Counted from the first letter of the stretch, positions 46,673 to 56,623 are shown. The stretch is DNA of 64,000 nucleotides from Mixta calida (GCF_002953215.1 NZ_CP026378.1:2214540-2278539), one strand, 5' to 3'. Made by a program: numbers and translations. Notes: generated by a model from the letters alone, not told the origin.

Positions 46673-46992
46673 TATGCCACTCCTTTTTGCGCGATCAGTT
46701 GCAGGGCGTAATCCAGCACTTTATCGCCGCGCATAGTGCCGTAGTCCATCATGTTAATGGTGGCGACCGGAATCCCGGCGCTTGCGGTTTTCGCCGCCAG
46801 CGTCTCCTGCATATATTTCACCTGCGGGCCCAGCAGCACCACGTCATAGCCTGAGAAACGCTCATCGAATTCGGTGGCACTGAAGGCGGCGATATCCGCT
46901 TCCAGCCCGCGTTGCGCGGCTTCGTCCTGCATTTTTCTCACCAGCATGCTGGTGGACATTCCGGCGGAACAGCAAAGCATAATCTTGTACAT
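46672..46992 (-). CDS. PTS cellobiose-type IIB component
   Basis: 106 residues, the IIB size for the lactose/cellobiose family. The phospho-site cysteine lies in MLCCSAGMSTSMLV (Cys8 by comparison with ChbB FCSAGMS; Cys7 is next to it). It receives phosphate from IIA and passes it to the sugar. First gene of the operon IIB-IIC-glucosidase-repressor. No IIA gene is present here, so a IIA encoded elsewhere, such as ChbA, must supply phosphate. Confidence 0.93.
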   Translation of the reverse strand: MYKIMLCCSAGMSTSMLVRKMQDEAAQRGLEADIAAFSATEFDERFSGYDVVLLGPQVKYMQETLAAKTASAGIPVATINMMDYGTMRGDKVLDYALQLIAQKGVA

Positions 46993-47038
46993 GGCATGCG
47001 CCCTCTCACGGTTTCGACCTTCTTATAGGAAACAAAAC

Positions 47039-47052
47039 GGAAACCGGTTTCC
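47039..47052. promoter_or_regulatory. LacI-type operator of the PTS operon
   Basis: GGAAACCGGTTTCC, a perfect 14-bp palindrome with the central CG typical of LacI/GalR-family repressors, 47-60 bases before the IIB start. A -10-like TATAAG lies just downstream (47019-47024 on the minus strand). Confidence 0.75.
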
Positions 47053-47112
47053 ATGGTCGGCATAACAATTTGCGAGAGAGTTCATAATTCACTGTCGGGA
47101 AAAGAAACAGGC

Positions 47113-47128
47113 TGTGATTTTGTTCACG
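47113..47128. promoter_or_regulatory. CRP site of the PTS operon
   Basis: TGTGATTTTGTTCACG matches TGTGA-N6-TCACA at nine of ten positions, about 75 bases upstream of the operator centre. Confidence 0.6.
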
Positions 47129-47172
47129 AAAATTAATCAATCAGGCGACGCCGGACGGCGCCGCCCTGGGAA

Positions 47173-48756
47173 CTATTTGATATCAACCTGATAGAAAATA
47201 TGTTTGCCAAAGGGATCGATCTGATAGCCGCTAACGTTGTTACGCACCGGTTCGAAGATAGTCGAATGGGCGATCATCACCGCCGGCGCCTGGTCATGCA
47301 TTATCTGCTGCGCCTGCTGGTAAAGCGCGACGCGGCGGCCGTGATCCTGTTCGGTGCGCGCGGCATTGATCAGCTTTTCAAACGGCTGATAGCACCATTT
47401 GGCGGAGTTGGAGCCGCCGTTGGCGGAGGTACAGCTGAACAACGGACTAAAGAAGTTATCCGGGTCGCCGGTGGCGGTGGTCCAGCCCATCAGCGCCGCC
47501 TGATGTTCGCCGTTTTTCACTCGCTTCAGGTACTCGCCCCACTCATAGCTGACGATGCGCGCCTTGATGCCGACGGCGGCCCAGTCCGCCTGGATCATCT
47601 CCGCCATGCGGCGCGCGTTGGGGTTATAGGGACGCTGCACCGGCATCGCCCAGAGATCGATGGTAGTGCCGGGCTTAACGCCCGCCTGCTGCAACAGTCG
47701 CTTCGCCTGTTGCGGGTCCCAGGGGTAATCCTTCAGCCCGCTGTCGCTGCTCCAGACATCCGGCGGCAGCAGGTTTTTCGCCACGCTGCCGGTGCCGTGA
47801 AAAATGGCGTCGATGATTGCTGGCTTATTGATCGCCAGGGTGAGCGCCTGACGCACTTCAACCTTATCCAGCGGCGGTTTTTGCGTGTTAAAGGCGAGAA
47901 AGCCGGTGTTCAGCCCTGACTTCTGCATCAGCGTCAGGTCGGGATTCTGACGGATACGCGGCAGGTCGGCGGGGTTGGGAAACGGCATCACCTGACATTC
48001 GTTTTTCTCCAGTTTGGCGTAGCGCACCGAGGCGTCCGGCGTAATGGTGAATACCAGCCGATCCAGCTTCGCCTTGCCCTGCCAGTAGTCAGGAAACGCC
48101 TTGTAGAGAATGCGCGAATCTTTTTGATACTGCACCAGCTGGAACGGCCCGGTGCCGATCGGCTGCTGGTCGACGCGCTCCGGCGTGCCCGCCTTCAGCA
48201 TGTGATCGGCATACTCGGCCGAGTGGATTGAGGCGAAATACCAGGCGAGATCGGCGAGAAACGGCGCTTCCGCATGGGCCAGCGTGAAGCGCACGGTATG
48301 CTCGTCCACCTTCTCGATTTTCTTGATCAGCTTGCCGAACTCCAGGCTTTCAAAATTGGCGTAGGTGCCGCCCGAAACCTTATGGTAAGGGTTATTGGGG
48401 TCCATTTGCCGCATAAAAGAAAAGATCACATCGTCGGCATTTAAAGGGCGCGTCGGCGTAAAATCTTTGCTGCGGTGAAACTGCACGCCTTCGCGCAGGT
48501 AGAAGGTATAAACCGTGCCGTCCGGCGAGATCTCCCAGCGCTGCGCCAGACTCGGCTCCAGCTCGGTGGTGCCGGTTTTAAATTCCACCAGCCGGTTGAA
48601 GATGGGCACCGCGCTGGCGTCGACGCTGGTGCCGGACGTATAGAGCTGGGGGTTAAAGTTCTCAGGCGATCCTTCCGCGCAGTAGACCAGGGTTTTCGCT
48701 GCCGCCGTGGCGCTGAACAGCAGCATCAGCGTCGCACACGTTACTGTTTTTTTCAT
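47173..48756 (-). CDS. Dipeptide-binding protein (DppA-like), orphan
   Basis: 527 residues, family 5 periplasmic binding protein. A signal peptide (about 1-20, cut ATAAAKT) precedes TLVYCAEGSPENFNPQL. Conserved disulfide cysteines and YFASIHSAEYA, MGWTTATGDPDNFFSPL with the peptide-binding Asp follow the DppA/SapA pattern. The start is ATG 48756, with GAGG before it. It is not accompanied by permease or ATPase genes, so it must feed a Dpp-type transporter elsewhere or act as a chemotaxis/haem-binding partner. Divergent from pepT. Confidence 0.9.
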   Translation of the reverse strand: MKKTVTCATLMLLFSATAAAKTLVYCAEGSPENFNPQLYTSGTSVDASAVPIFNRLVEFKTGTTELEPSLAQRWEISPDGTVYTFYLREGVQFHRSKDFTPTRPLNADDVIFSFMRQMDPNNPYHKVSGGTYANFESLEFGKLIKKIEKVDEHTVRFTLAHAEAPFLADLAWYFASIHSAEYADHMLKAGTPERVDQQPIGTGPFQLVQYQKDSRILYKAFPDYWQGKAKLDRLVFTITPDASVRYAKLEKNECQVMPFPNPADLPRIRQNPDLTLMQKSGLNTGFLAFNTQKPPLDKVEVRQALTLAINKPAIIDAIFHGTGSVAKNLLPPDVWSSDSGLKDYPWDPQQAKRLLQQAGVKPGTTIDLWAMPVQRPYNPNARRMAEMIQADWAAVGIKARIVSYEWGEYLKRVKNGEHQAALMGWTTATGDPDNFFSPLFSCTSANGGSNSAKWCYQPFEKLINAARTEQDHGRRVALYQQAQQIMHDQAPAVMIAHSTIFEPVRNNVSGYQIDPFGKHIFYQVDIK

Positions 48757-48880
48757 CTCCACCCTCACTTTTCGTTGACTTTTCCCGCTGGCGATGTGTA
48801 AAACAAATTAACATCTGGTTAATAAATAACACGTTTTCTTCACCAACAGAATGATGAAAACGCCACAATAAGGAAGCGCT

Positions 48881-50107
48881 ATGACCGACAGGCTGGCCCG
48901 TCAGTTAACCGACCGTTTTTACCGTTATCTCGCCGTCAGCAGTCAGAGCAACGCGCATGCGACCACCCTTCCCAGCACGCCGGGACAGCAGCAGATGGCG
49001 CAGCTGCTGGCGGAAGAGCTGCGCGCATTGGGTCTGCAACAGGTGGAGATCGACGCGCACGCCACGGTCACCGCCGTGAAGCCTGGCAACCGCCCCGCCG
49101 CGCCGCGCGTGGGCTTTATCACCCATATTGATACCGTTGACGTCGGCCTCTCCGCCGATATTCATCCGCAGACGCTGCGCTTTAACGGCGAGGATCTCTG
49201 CCTGAACGCACAGCAGGATATCTGGCTGCGCGTCGCCGAACATCCGGAGATCCTGCCCTATCGCGACCAGGAGATTATCTTCAGCGACGGCACCAGCGTG
49301 CTGGGCGCCGATAACAAGGCGGCGGTCAGCGTAGTGATGACGCTAATGGAGAACCTGCGCGGCGACCATGGCGATATCGTCGTCGCCTTTGTGCCGGATG
49401 AGGAGATCGGCCTGCGCGGCGCCAAGGTGCTCGATCTGGAGCGACGCTTCAACGTCGATTTCGCCTGGACCATCGACTGCTGCGAACTGGGTGAAGTGGT
49501 GTATGAAAACTTCAACGGGGCGGCGGCGGAAATCCGTTTTACCGGCGTGCCGGCGCATCCGATGTCCGCCAAAGGCGTGCTGGTCAATCCGCTGCTGATG
49601 GCGCACGATTTTATCGCCTGTTTCGATCGTCAGCAGACGCCGGAGCATACCGAAGGGCGCGAAGGCTATATCTGGTTTAACGAAATAAGCGCCAACGCCA
49701 ACGAAGCGCGGCTGAAAGCCTCTGTTCGCGATTTCGACCTGACGCGCTTTGAACAGCGCAAGCAGGAGATCGCCGATGCGGCGCGGCAGATCGCCGCGCG
49801 CTACCCCACCGGCGCCGTCGAGGTAACGGTAAAGGATATCTACAGCAATATCAGCAACGCCGTCGGCACGGATCGACGCGCTATCGATCTGATTTTCGCC
49901 GCCCTCGACGAACTGCACATTACGCCGAAGGTGGTGCCGATGCGCGGCGGCACCGACGGCGCGGCGCTCTCGGCGAAAGGGCTGCTGACGCCCAACTTCT
50001 TTACCGGCGCGCATAATTTCCATTCGCGTTTTGAGTTTCTGCCGATCCCGTCGTTCGTTAAATCATACCAGGTGGCGGAAAAGCTCTGCCTGCTGGCGGC
50101 GCGCTGA
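48881..50107 (+). CDS. pepT: Peptidase T (tripeptide aminopeptidase)
   Basis: 408 residues. M20-family zinc enzyme that removes the N-terminal residue of tripeptides in the cytosol. Zinc ligands lie in FITHIDTVDVG (His), LGADNKAAV (bridging Asp), PDEEIGLRG (catalytic Glu pair), TIDCCELGE (Asp), and AHNFHSRFEFLP (His). AATAAGGAAG ribosome region before the ATG. pepT is FNR-activated in Salmonella (family knowledge); I see no clear FNR box here. Divergent from the dipeptide-binding protein, a logical pair. Confidence 0.96.
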   Translation: MTDRLARQLTDRFYRYLAVSSQSNAHATTLPSTPGQQQMAQLLAEELRALGLQQVEIDAHATVTAVKPGNRPAAPRVGFITHIDTVDVGLSADIHPQTLRFNGEDLCLNAQQDIWLRVAEHPEILPYRDQEIIFSDGTSVLGADNKAAVSVVMTLMENLRGDHGDIVVAFVPDEEIGLRGAKVLDLERRFNVDFAWTIDCCELGEVVYENFNGAAAEIRFTGVPAHPMSAKGVLVNPLLMAHDFIACFDRQQTPEHTEGREGYIWFNEISANANEARLKASVRDFDLTRFEQRKQEIADAARQIAARYPTGAVEVTVKDIYSNISNAVGTDRRAIDLIFAALDELHITPKVVPMRGGTDGAALSAKGLLTPNFFTGAHNFHSRFEFLPIPSFVKSYQVAEKLCLLAAR

Positions 50108-50111
50108 GGCG

Positions 50112-50894
50112 TTACGGCGCGGCGACGCTGACGTCGATGCCTGGGAAAAATTTCTCCGCCAGCTTTTTCACCGTGCCATCCTGCTGCACTTTGCGGATGA
50201 CCGCATCCAGCGCCGCCTTCCGTTCCGCGTCCGCCTTGCGCAGGCCGAAGCCGATGCCGGAGCCGAGAATAGCGTCATCCTCGACCGCCTTGCCGATAAA
50301 GGCGAAATCTTTACCCTGCGGCTTATTAAGGAATCCCGACTGTCCGGCGGCCGACATCACCAGCGTGCCGTCCAGTCGCCCGGCGACCATATCGTTATAG
50401 ACCTGATTCTGATCCTGATAGGCGGTGACAGTGACGCCGTACGGCTCCCAGTGCTGTTTGGCATAGGTTTCCTGAATCGATCCTTGCAGCACGCCGATGG
50501 TTTTGCCCTTCAGCCCGGCGGCGTCCGGCTGAAGTCCGGCGTCGCGGCGCCCCACCAGCATGCTGGGGATGCGGTAGATTGGCTGGGTGAAGGCGATGCT
50601 TTTCATTCGCGCCGGCGTAATGTTCATCGCCGAGTTGATCGCATCGAATTTTTTCGCCATCAGGCCGGGGATCAGGGCGTCAAAGCTGCTTTCTACCCAG
50701 CTGCATTGAAAATTGCCCGCTGCGCAGATCGCTTTGCCCAGCTCGATATCAAACCCTTCCAGCTCGCCCTGCGCGTTGCGGCTTTCAAACGGCGGATATT
50801 GCGATTCCAGCCCGTAGCGCAGCGTCTCCTGCGCGCCCGCCTGCAATGCGGAGAAGAGACCCAGCGCCAGGCAAAGCATGTTTATCTTGTTCAT
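50112..50894 (-). CDS. Basic amino-acid binding protein (ArgT/HisJ-like), orphan
   Basis: 260 residues. A signal peptide (cut LQAGAQ|E near residue 22) is followed by LRYGLESQYPPFESRN, the family-3 binding-protein start. The disulfide pair CAAGNFQC of ArgT/HisJ, the ligand loops FDALIPGLMAKKFDAI and SAMNITPARM, and GSGIGFGLRK are present. It binds lysine/arginine/ornithine/histidine-like ligands in the periplasm. It lies 18 bases after the aminotransferase gene on the same strand and so is co-transcribed, but has no permease genes nearby. Confidence 0.9.
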   Translation of the reverse strand: MNKINMLCLALGLFSALQAGAQETLRYGLESQYPPFESRNAQGELEGFDIELGKAICAAGNFQCSWVESSFDALIPGLMAKKFDAINSAMNITPARMKSIAFTQPIYRIPSMLVGRRDAGLQPDAAGLKGKTIGVLQGSIQETYAKQHWEPYGVTVTAYQDQNQVYNDMVAGRLDGTLVMSAAGQSGFLNKPQGKDFAFIGKAVEDDAILGSGIGFGLRKADAERKAALDAVIRKVQQDGTVKKLAEKFFPGIDVSVAAP

Positions 50895-50912
50895 ATTTTT
50901 TCCTCAGGAGTG

Positions 50913-52082
50913 TCAGCGCGGTTTTAACAAGCAGAGCGCCTGCGCGCCCGCCTGTAACGTCGCATCATCTTTAGCGAAAGAGAGCCGGATGAGCCGGTTA
51001 TCGGTGCCGTCGGTATAAAAAGCGGAAAGCGGAATAGTGGCAACGCCATGCTCGATAATCAGCCGTTTTACCATTTCGCTATCGCTTTCGTCGCTGAAAT
51101 GACCGTAGCTGGCCAGCATAAAAAAAGAACCCGCCGCCGGAAGCAGCTGAAACGGCGACTCCTGCAACAGCGAGGCCAGCAGATCGCGCTTGCGCTGCCA
51201 GAAGGCGGGAAGCGACTGGTAGTGCGTCGGCTCCTGTAGCCAGGCCGCCAGCGCCACCTGCATCGGCGTATCGGCGGCGTACATCAGAAACTGATGCACC
51301 TTGATTACCTCGCTCATCAGCTCTGCCGGCGCGAGACAGTAGCCGACGCGCCAGCCGGTGACGTGAAACGTTTTACCGAACGAGGAGACGATCACGCTGC
51401 GCTGCGCCAGCTCCGGGTGGGTCGCCATACCGTGATGCCGACGCCCGTCAAACAGCATATGTTCATAGACTTCATCCGACAGGATCACGATGTCGCTATG
51501 GCGGGTCAGCGCGGCGAGCTGCGTCAGATCCTCCGCGCTTAGCGTCTGCGAAGTGGGATTATGGGGCGTGTTGATGATGATCATGCGGGTGCGCGGCGTG
51601 ATGGCGGCGCGCACCTCATTCCAGTCGATGGCGAACTGCGGCGGCGCCAGCTTGAGCGCCACCGGCGTCGCGCCCTGCAAACGCACCACCGGCGCATAGC
51701 TGTCGAAGGCGGGTTCGAAAAAAATCACTTCGTCGCCGGGATGCACCAGCGCGGTGATGGCGGCGTAGATCCCTTCGCTGGCGCTGGCGGTAATCAATAT
51801 TTCGCTGGCGACATCGTAACTTTGCCCATACAGGCGCAGCACCTTTTCCACCAGCGCCGCTTTCAGCGGCAGATAGCCGGTCATCGGCGCATATTGATTA
51901 TGGCCGTCGCGCATCGCCTGACTGACGCGCGCCACCAGCCCCTGGTCACAGGGAAAGTTCGGCGCGCCCTGAGAGAGATTAATCGCGCCGTGCTGCGCCG
52001 AAAGCTGCCCGATCACGCTGAATATCGTGGTGCCCACGTCCGGCAATTTTGAACGATGGGTTACCGTCGAAGCCACAGTCAT
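50913..52082 (-). CDS. PLP-dependent aminotransferase (methionine aminotransferase YbdL-like)
   Basis: 389 residues, fold-type I, class I. PLP Lys in VSSFGKTFHVTGWRVGY; NTPHNPTSQTLS and LSDEVYEHMLFDG give the Asn and Asp/Tyr cofactor contacts. It is a close relative of E. coli YbdL, which prefers methionine, histidine and phenylalanine with 2-oxo acids. The start is ATG 52082 with AGGGA upstream (TVASTVTHRSKLPDVGTTIF). In an operon with the ArgT-like binding protein; divergent from a LysR gene that probably regulates it. Confidence 0.9.
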   Translation of the reverse strand: MTVASTVTHRSKLPDVGTTIFSVIGQLSAQHGAINLSQGAPNFPCDQGLVARVSQAMRDGHNQYAPMTGYLPLKAALVEKVLRLYGQSYDVASEILITASASEGIYAAITALVHPGDEVIFFEPAFDSYAPVVRLQGATPVALKLAPPQFAIDWNEVRAAITPRTRMIIINTPHNPTSQTLSAEDLTQLAALTRHSDIVILSDEVYEHMLFDGRRHHGMATHPELAQRSVIVSSFGKTFHVTGWRVGYCLAPAELMSEVIKVHQFLMYAADTPMQVALAAWLQEPTHYQSLPAFWQRKRDLLASLLQESPFQLLPAAGSFFMLASYGHFSDESDSEMVKRLIIEHGVATIPLSAFYTDGTDNRLIRLSFAKDDATLQAGAQALCLLKPR

Positions 52083-52206
52083 AGTTTTCCCTAATGAATA
52101 AATATACAAATTAAATCTATATCCATTCAAACCGGGCCCGCTTGTGGCGGCAAGCGAATTGTGATCATAATAGCCATGCATAAAACTCATTGCTCGGGGA
52201 AACGCC

Positions 52207-53061
52207 ATGTCCCGCCAGTCGCTGCCGCTAAACGCTATCCACGCTTTTCTGGTGGTCGCGCGCCACCTTAATCTGACGCGCGCCGCCGACGAACTCTGCC
52301 TGACGCAGGGGGCGGTCAGCCGCAAAATCGGCGCTCTGGAGAGCTGGCTGGGTTTCGCGCTGTTCGACAGACATGCGCGCGGGCTGCATCTGACGCCGCG
52401 CGGCGCGGCGCTGCTGCCGCAGCTAAAGCAGGGCTACGAGCTGATGCAGAACGCCGCCGAGCAGGCGCTCGATGCCGGCGGCGCGCTGCGCCTGCGCGCT
52501 CCGACCTGCGCTATGCGCTGGCTGCTGCCGAAACTGGTGCAGCTGGAGCAGCAGCATCCCGATCTGCACGTCTCGCTGACCACCACCCTGTCCCATAATC
52601 AGCAGCTGGAAAATTTCGATGCGGCAATTTTGTATGGCGCGCCGTCGGCGGGCGCGCATCTGTTGTTTGAGGAGCGAATAACGCCGGTCATGGCGGAAAG
52701 CCTGCTGCGCAGCGCGGGTCCGTTGCAGATAAGCGATCTTGCCGGCTTTACCTTTCTGCATCCTTCGGAAGATGATCGCGACTGGCGACGCTGGCTACAG
52801 GCGCAGGAAGTGACGCTGCCGATGCGGCGCAATCAGCACTTTTCCACGATGGATCTGGCGACGGGCGCCGCGATTGAAGGGTTTGGCGTCACCGTCGCCG
52901 ACGTCACGCTGGTGGAAAGCGATCTGGCCGCGCGGCGGCTGGTCGCCCCGTTTGCCGCCAGCGTCGCCACCGGCGCGGTTTACAGTCTGATTAGCCGGAT
53001 GGAAAAAGAAACGCCACCGCATCTTGCGACGCTGGTGGCGTGGTTGTGTCAGACGGTATGA
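52207..53061 (+). CDS. LysR-family regulator, GcvA/AmpR-like
   Basis: 284 residues. N-terminal HTH (LPLNAIHAFLVVARHLNLTR, AADELCLTQGAVSRKIGALE) of the GcvA/AmpR/DsdC branch, followed by the two-lobed effector domain (about 90-284). It is divergent from the aminotransferase/binding-protein operon with a 124-base gap, so it is likely the regulator of that operon with an amino acid as effector (inference). It ends two bases from the converging chemoreceptor gene. Confidence 0.9.
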   Translation: MSRQSLPLNAIHAFLVVARHLNLTRAADELCLTQGAVSRKIGALESWLGFALFDRHARGLHLTPRGAALLPQLKQGYELMQNAAEQALDAGGALRLRAPTCAMRWLLPKLVQLEQQHPDLHVSLTTTLSHNQQLENFDAAILYGAPSAGAHLLFEERITPVMAESLLRSAGPLQISDLAGFTFLHPSEDDRDWRRWLQAQEVTLPMRRNQHFSTMDLATGAAIEGFGVTVADVTLVESDLAARRLVAPFAASVATGAVYSLISRMEKETPPHLATLVAWLCQTV

Positions 53062-53062
53062 A

Positions 53063-54730
53063 TCAGAAAGAGACCCAGTCGTCCGCTGCGCTGCTGCTGG
53101 CGCTGGCCGGTTTCAGGCGCGTCGGGGCGCCTTTCAGCACCGGCGATTTCACCGGCTCGACGGACTGGCCGCTCTCCGCCGACAGGCGGAACTTCGCCAC
53201 CGAACGCTGCAGATCTTCGGTCTGACGCTCCAGCGCGCTGGCGGCGGCGGAAACTTCTTCCACCAGCGAGGCGTTCTGCTGCGTCACGGTATCCATTTCA
53301 GCGACGGCGGTGCCGACCTGCGCAATCCCTTTGCTCTGTTCTTCCGATGCGGCGGCGATCTGCTTCATGATCTCGGTAACGTCGCCGACCGCTTTCACAA
53401 TGGCGTTCATGGTGCTGCCCGCTTCGCTCACCAGCTTCGAGCCGGTGTCGACGCGCTGCACCGAGTCGCCGATCAGCGTTTCGATCTCTTTCGCCGCTCC
53501 GGCGCTGCGCTGCGCCAGATTGCGCACCTCGCTGGCTACGACGGCGAAGCCACGGCCCTGTTCGCCCGCACGCGCCGCTTCAACCGCGGCGTTGAGCGCC
53601 AGAATGTTGGTCTGGAAGGCAATACTGTTGATCACGCTGGTGATCTCTGCGATTTTTTTCGAGCTTTCTGAGATGCCGGACATGGTGTTGACCACGTCGC
53701 TCACCAGCTTGCCGCCCTGACCGGCGGTCAGCGAAGCGTTGTCCGCCAGCTCGCTCGCCTGACGCGCGTTATCGGCGTTGAGCTTCACCGTCGCCGTCAG
53801 CTGCTCCATGCTGGCCGCGGTCTGTTCCAGCGCCGCCGCCTGCTGCTCGGTACGGGAGGAGAGATCGTTGTTGCCCATCGAGATCTCCGCCGCGCCGCGG
53901 TAGATATTCTCGGTGCCGCCGCGAATGGCGCTGACCGCTTCACGCAGACTCTCCTGCATGGCGCGCAGCAGCGGCACCAGTTTACCAACGCAGTTGCGGC
54001 CAAATTCGTCAATCGGCTGGCTCAGATCGCCGTCGGCGATTTTACGGAAGTGGTTGCGCAGCATATCCAGCGGACGCACCAGCATGGTGACCAGATAGCG
54101 ATCGGTAAACAGCAGGATCAGCAGACCGCAAATGACCGCCGCGATAATGGTGATGCGGGTAATCACGGTAATACGATCGACGGTGACGCGCGTCTGGTCA
54201 AGCATAATGCCCGCCGCCGCGGTATATTTTTCCGACAGCGCGCCGAATTCGCGACTGAGCGCCGGCGTGACGCCGTTGGCGTGGCGGCGATACTCTTCTA
54301 CCGTGCCCTGCTGCGCCAGCTGCATCTGCGGCCGCACGCCCTGTTCCAGCAGCTTCGCCCAGCTTTCCTCCACCGCGGTGGAGGTCGACGCATCCATCGG
54401 CCCCGGCGCCGCCGCTTTAAACAGCTCCAGCTGCTTCGCCATGCCGTCCAGCGCTTTTTGCACGTTGTCGAAGGCCGCCGCATCCGGCGTTCCGCCGGCG
54501 GCGCGCGTTTCCATTACGCGTGAAAGACGCGTGACAAAGCGGAAATATTGATCGTTCCCTTTGCTGAGGATATTCATCTGCGCCACCAGCTGGCGGTCAA
54601 TGCTGTTGCCGTCGCTCAGGGCGTTCAATGAGTGTACGCTGTACATGCCCACCGCGGACCAAAGTAAACAAAACAGGCCAAGAATAGAAAGCATTACGGC
54701 GCGTATGGTGAAGTTCTTTAAAAGCTGCAT
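53063..54730 (-). CDS. Methyl-accepting chemotaxis protein (second)
   Basis: 555 residues. TM1 (about 9-31), a four-helix-bundle periplasmic sensor, TM2 (about 188-210), HAMP (about 212-264), signalling domain with hairpin tip [19 protein letters not shown]. It ends DDWVSF, a xWxxF-type tether for CheR/CheB. ATG 54730 chosen: GAGG five bases upstream, as in the first chemoreceptor at 3481, and TM1 begins at once. Sensor differs from the first one, so a different ligand. Monocistronic. Confidence 0.93.
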   Translation of the reverse strand: MQLLKNFTIRAVMLSILGLFCLLWSAVGMYSVHSLNALSDGNSIDRQLVAQMNILSKGNDQYFRFVTRLSRVMETRAAGGTPDAAAFDNVQKALDGMAKQLELFKAAAPGPMDASTSTAVEESWAKLLEQGVRPQMQLAQQGTVEEYRRHANGVTPALSREFGALSEKYTAAAGIMLDQTRVTVDRITVITRITIIAAVICGLLILLFTDRYLVTMLVRPLDMLRNHFRKIADGDLSQPIDEFGRNCVGKLVPLLRAMQESLREAVSAIRGGTENIYRGAAEISMGNNDLSSRTEQQAAALEQTAASMEQLTATVKLNADNARQASELADNASLTAGQGGKLVSDVVNTMSGISESSKKIAEITSVINSIAFQTNILALNAAVEAARAGEQGRGFAVVASEVRNLAQRSAGAAKEIETLIGDSVQRVDTGSKLVSEAGSTMNAIVKAVGDVTEIMKQIAAASEEQSKGIAQVGTAVAEMDTVTQQNASLVEEVSAAASALERQTEDLQRSVAKFRLSAESGQSVEPVKSPVLKGAPTRLKPASASSSAADDWVSF

Positions 54731-54906
54731 AGCTGCCTCAATTCGGTCAATAACCATCAAATGTTCCGCCACCGGGCGGGCTTATCGACTGTTATCGGCA
54801 GCTTTTGCAAAACTTATACTGTTTTATAACATCTTTAACAGATGCCGGTTCAGCGCTGACCGCAGCGGCCGCTATGCCGCTGCGCAGGGTGGTACGCGCG
54901 GCGCGC

Positions 54907-56433
54907 TTACAGCCGCACCATTGCGCGCACCAGCAACCGCAGCAGCCTCAAACGCAGGCGCATAAAACGCGTCTGCGGAACGATAGCCGCTTCCCCTTTC
55001 ATGCCGAAACGCAGAGTAGTGTCCTCGCCCGGTCGCCAGGCGGGCCAGAGGACTTCGCCCTGCAGCTGATGGGAGAACTCGGTGGCGTCATGGGCGAAGC
55101 GCAGCCAGTATTCACTGACGCGCCGGGCGAACGTCCGATCGTTATCGGTAAAGGGCCGGTTCGCCTGCTGCGGGTTTTCCGCATTCAGCGTGTCCATCAC
55201 GTAGGGAATTTCACTGCCGTGCCAGCTGCCGTTGGGGCAGAGATCGCGCGAGTTCTCCGAGACATAGTCAAAGTAGTAACGCCAGCCCGGCACGCCGCGG
55301 CGATACTGCGCATTCACCGCCAGCCAGGTCATGGTGCCGAACGCCATATCGCGCGCCACTTTTCTGCCGAGACGGCGATCGTCATGCTCGTCATAAAGCG
55401 ATTTGATCATTTTCAGCAGCAGCGGCCGCCGCGCACGCAGTTTGGCGATGGTGGCGACAGGATCGACGCCGAAAAACTCCAGCACGCTCGCCTCGTCGCT
55501 GTTGTAGCCGATCATTAGCGGATAACGGTGCTGACGCGCGGCGGCGAACACCTCCACCACCGGCTTCGGCAACACGCGATCGCCCGCAATAGCGACCGGG
55601 CCGTTGCCAAGATGCGGCGGCAGCGTCCAGAAGCTGTCCGCAGGCAGCGCGCGCAACGCTTCCGCCGTAGCGTTTTTCAACCCCAGGTGATGCGCCGCCG
55701 CCACGCCGCTTGCCAGCGCCTCGCTGCGTTTTTTATCCGGCAGGCTGTAGGCGCTCTGCACGATGCCTTTATGAAACAGCCCCGCCGCCAAAGGCGAAGC
55801 AAACAGCGACAGCACGCTGCGGCCGCCGGACGATTCGCCAAAAAGGGTGACATTGCGCCGATCGCCGCCGAAGGCGGCAATATTGCGTTGTACCCATTGC
55901 AGCGCGGCGATCTGATCCAGCAGGGCGAAATTATTGATCGCCTCGCCGGGCGGCGATTCCGCATCCAGCGCCGGGTGCGCAAAAAAACCAAGATGGCCGA
56001 GCCGATAGTTGATGGTGACCACCACCACGCCGCGCGCGGCCAGCGGTTTGCCGTTATAGGGACTGAGCGAACCCGCGCCGATAGTAAAGCCGCCGCCATG
56101 TATCCAGACCATCACCGGCAGCGGGCGCGACGGCTGAATTTCCGGCGACCAGACATTCAGATAGAGGCAGTCTTCACTGAGCTGGCCGGGATCACCGCCG
56201 CCCGCCAGCACACAATATTCGCGATTCTGCCAGCTGGCGTTGCCCCACTGCGTCGCATCGCGCACCTCTTTCCACGGCGTCGCCGGGCGTGGCGCGCGCC
56301 AGCGCAGCGGCCCCGTTGGCGGCGCCGCATAGGGAATACCCTTGAACACAAAAATGCCGTCATCAATCGCGCCGCGCAATGCACCCTCAGCCGTGAGAAT
56401 TCTTAAAGGTTCATTCTTCATTATTTTTTCCAT
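54907..56433 (-). CDS. Type-B carboxylesterase (PnbA-like)
   Basis: 508 residues, cholinesterase-like alpha/beta-hydrolase without signal peptide. N-terminal FKGIPYAAPPTGPLRW; oxyanion hole WIHGGGFTIG; catalytic Ser in FGESSGGRS; Glu in GYNSDEASVLE; His in GSWHGSEIPYV. Such enzymes cleave p-nitrobenzyl and other aryl/alkyl esters; the physiological substrate is unknown. The C-terminus is Arg/Leu-rich (RLRLRLLRLLVRAMVRL), an unusual basic amphipathic tail. Confidence 0.92.
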   Translation of the reverse strand: MEKIMKNEPLRILTAEGALRGAIDDGIFVFKGIPYAAPPTGPLRWRAPRPATPWKEVRDATQWGNASWQNREYCVLAGGGDPGQLSEDCLYLNVWSPEIQPSRPLPVMVWIHGGGFTIGAGSLSPYNGKPLAARGVVVVTINYRLGHLGFFAHPALDAESPPGEAINNFALLDQIAALQWVQRNIAAFGGDRRNVTLFGESSGGRSVLSLFASPLAAGLFHKGIVQSAYSLPDKKRSEALASGVAAAHHLGLKNATAEALRALPADSFWTLPPHLGNGPVAIAGDRVLPKPVVEVFAAARQHRYPLMIGYNSDEASVLEFFGVDPVATIAKLRARRPLLLKMIKSLYDEHDDRRLGRKVARDMAFGTMTWLAVNAQYRRGVPGWRYYFDYVSENSRDLCPNGSWHGSEIPYVMDTLNAENPQQANRPFTDNDRTFARRVSEYWLRFAHDATEFSHQLQGEVLWPAWRPGEDTTLRFGMKGEAAIVPQTRFMRLRLRLLRLLVRAMVRL

Positions 56434-56623
56434 CGTAAAGCACGGGCATATTATTCGCAGGCTTATTTTTATTGTCTATGGCAGACGCCATTTTGCAGAT
56501 TATACCGATAAGCACAGCCGGTTATGCTGGTTTCGTCGCCAGTAAAGCGGCGATAAGCAGGTCAGGCGGGCTGTAGACCGAACAGAAAGGAGATTCAGCC
56601 AGGGAAAGCGCAGGAAAAACTGC

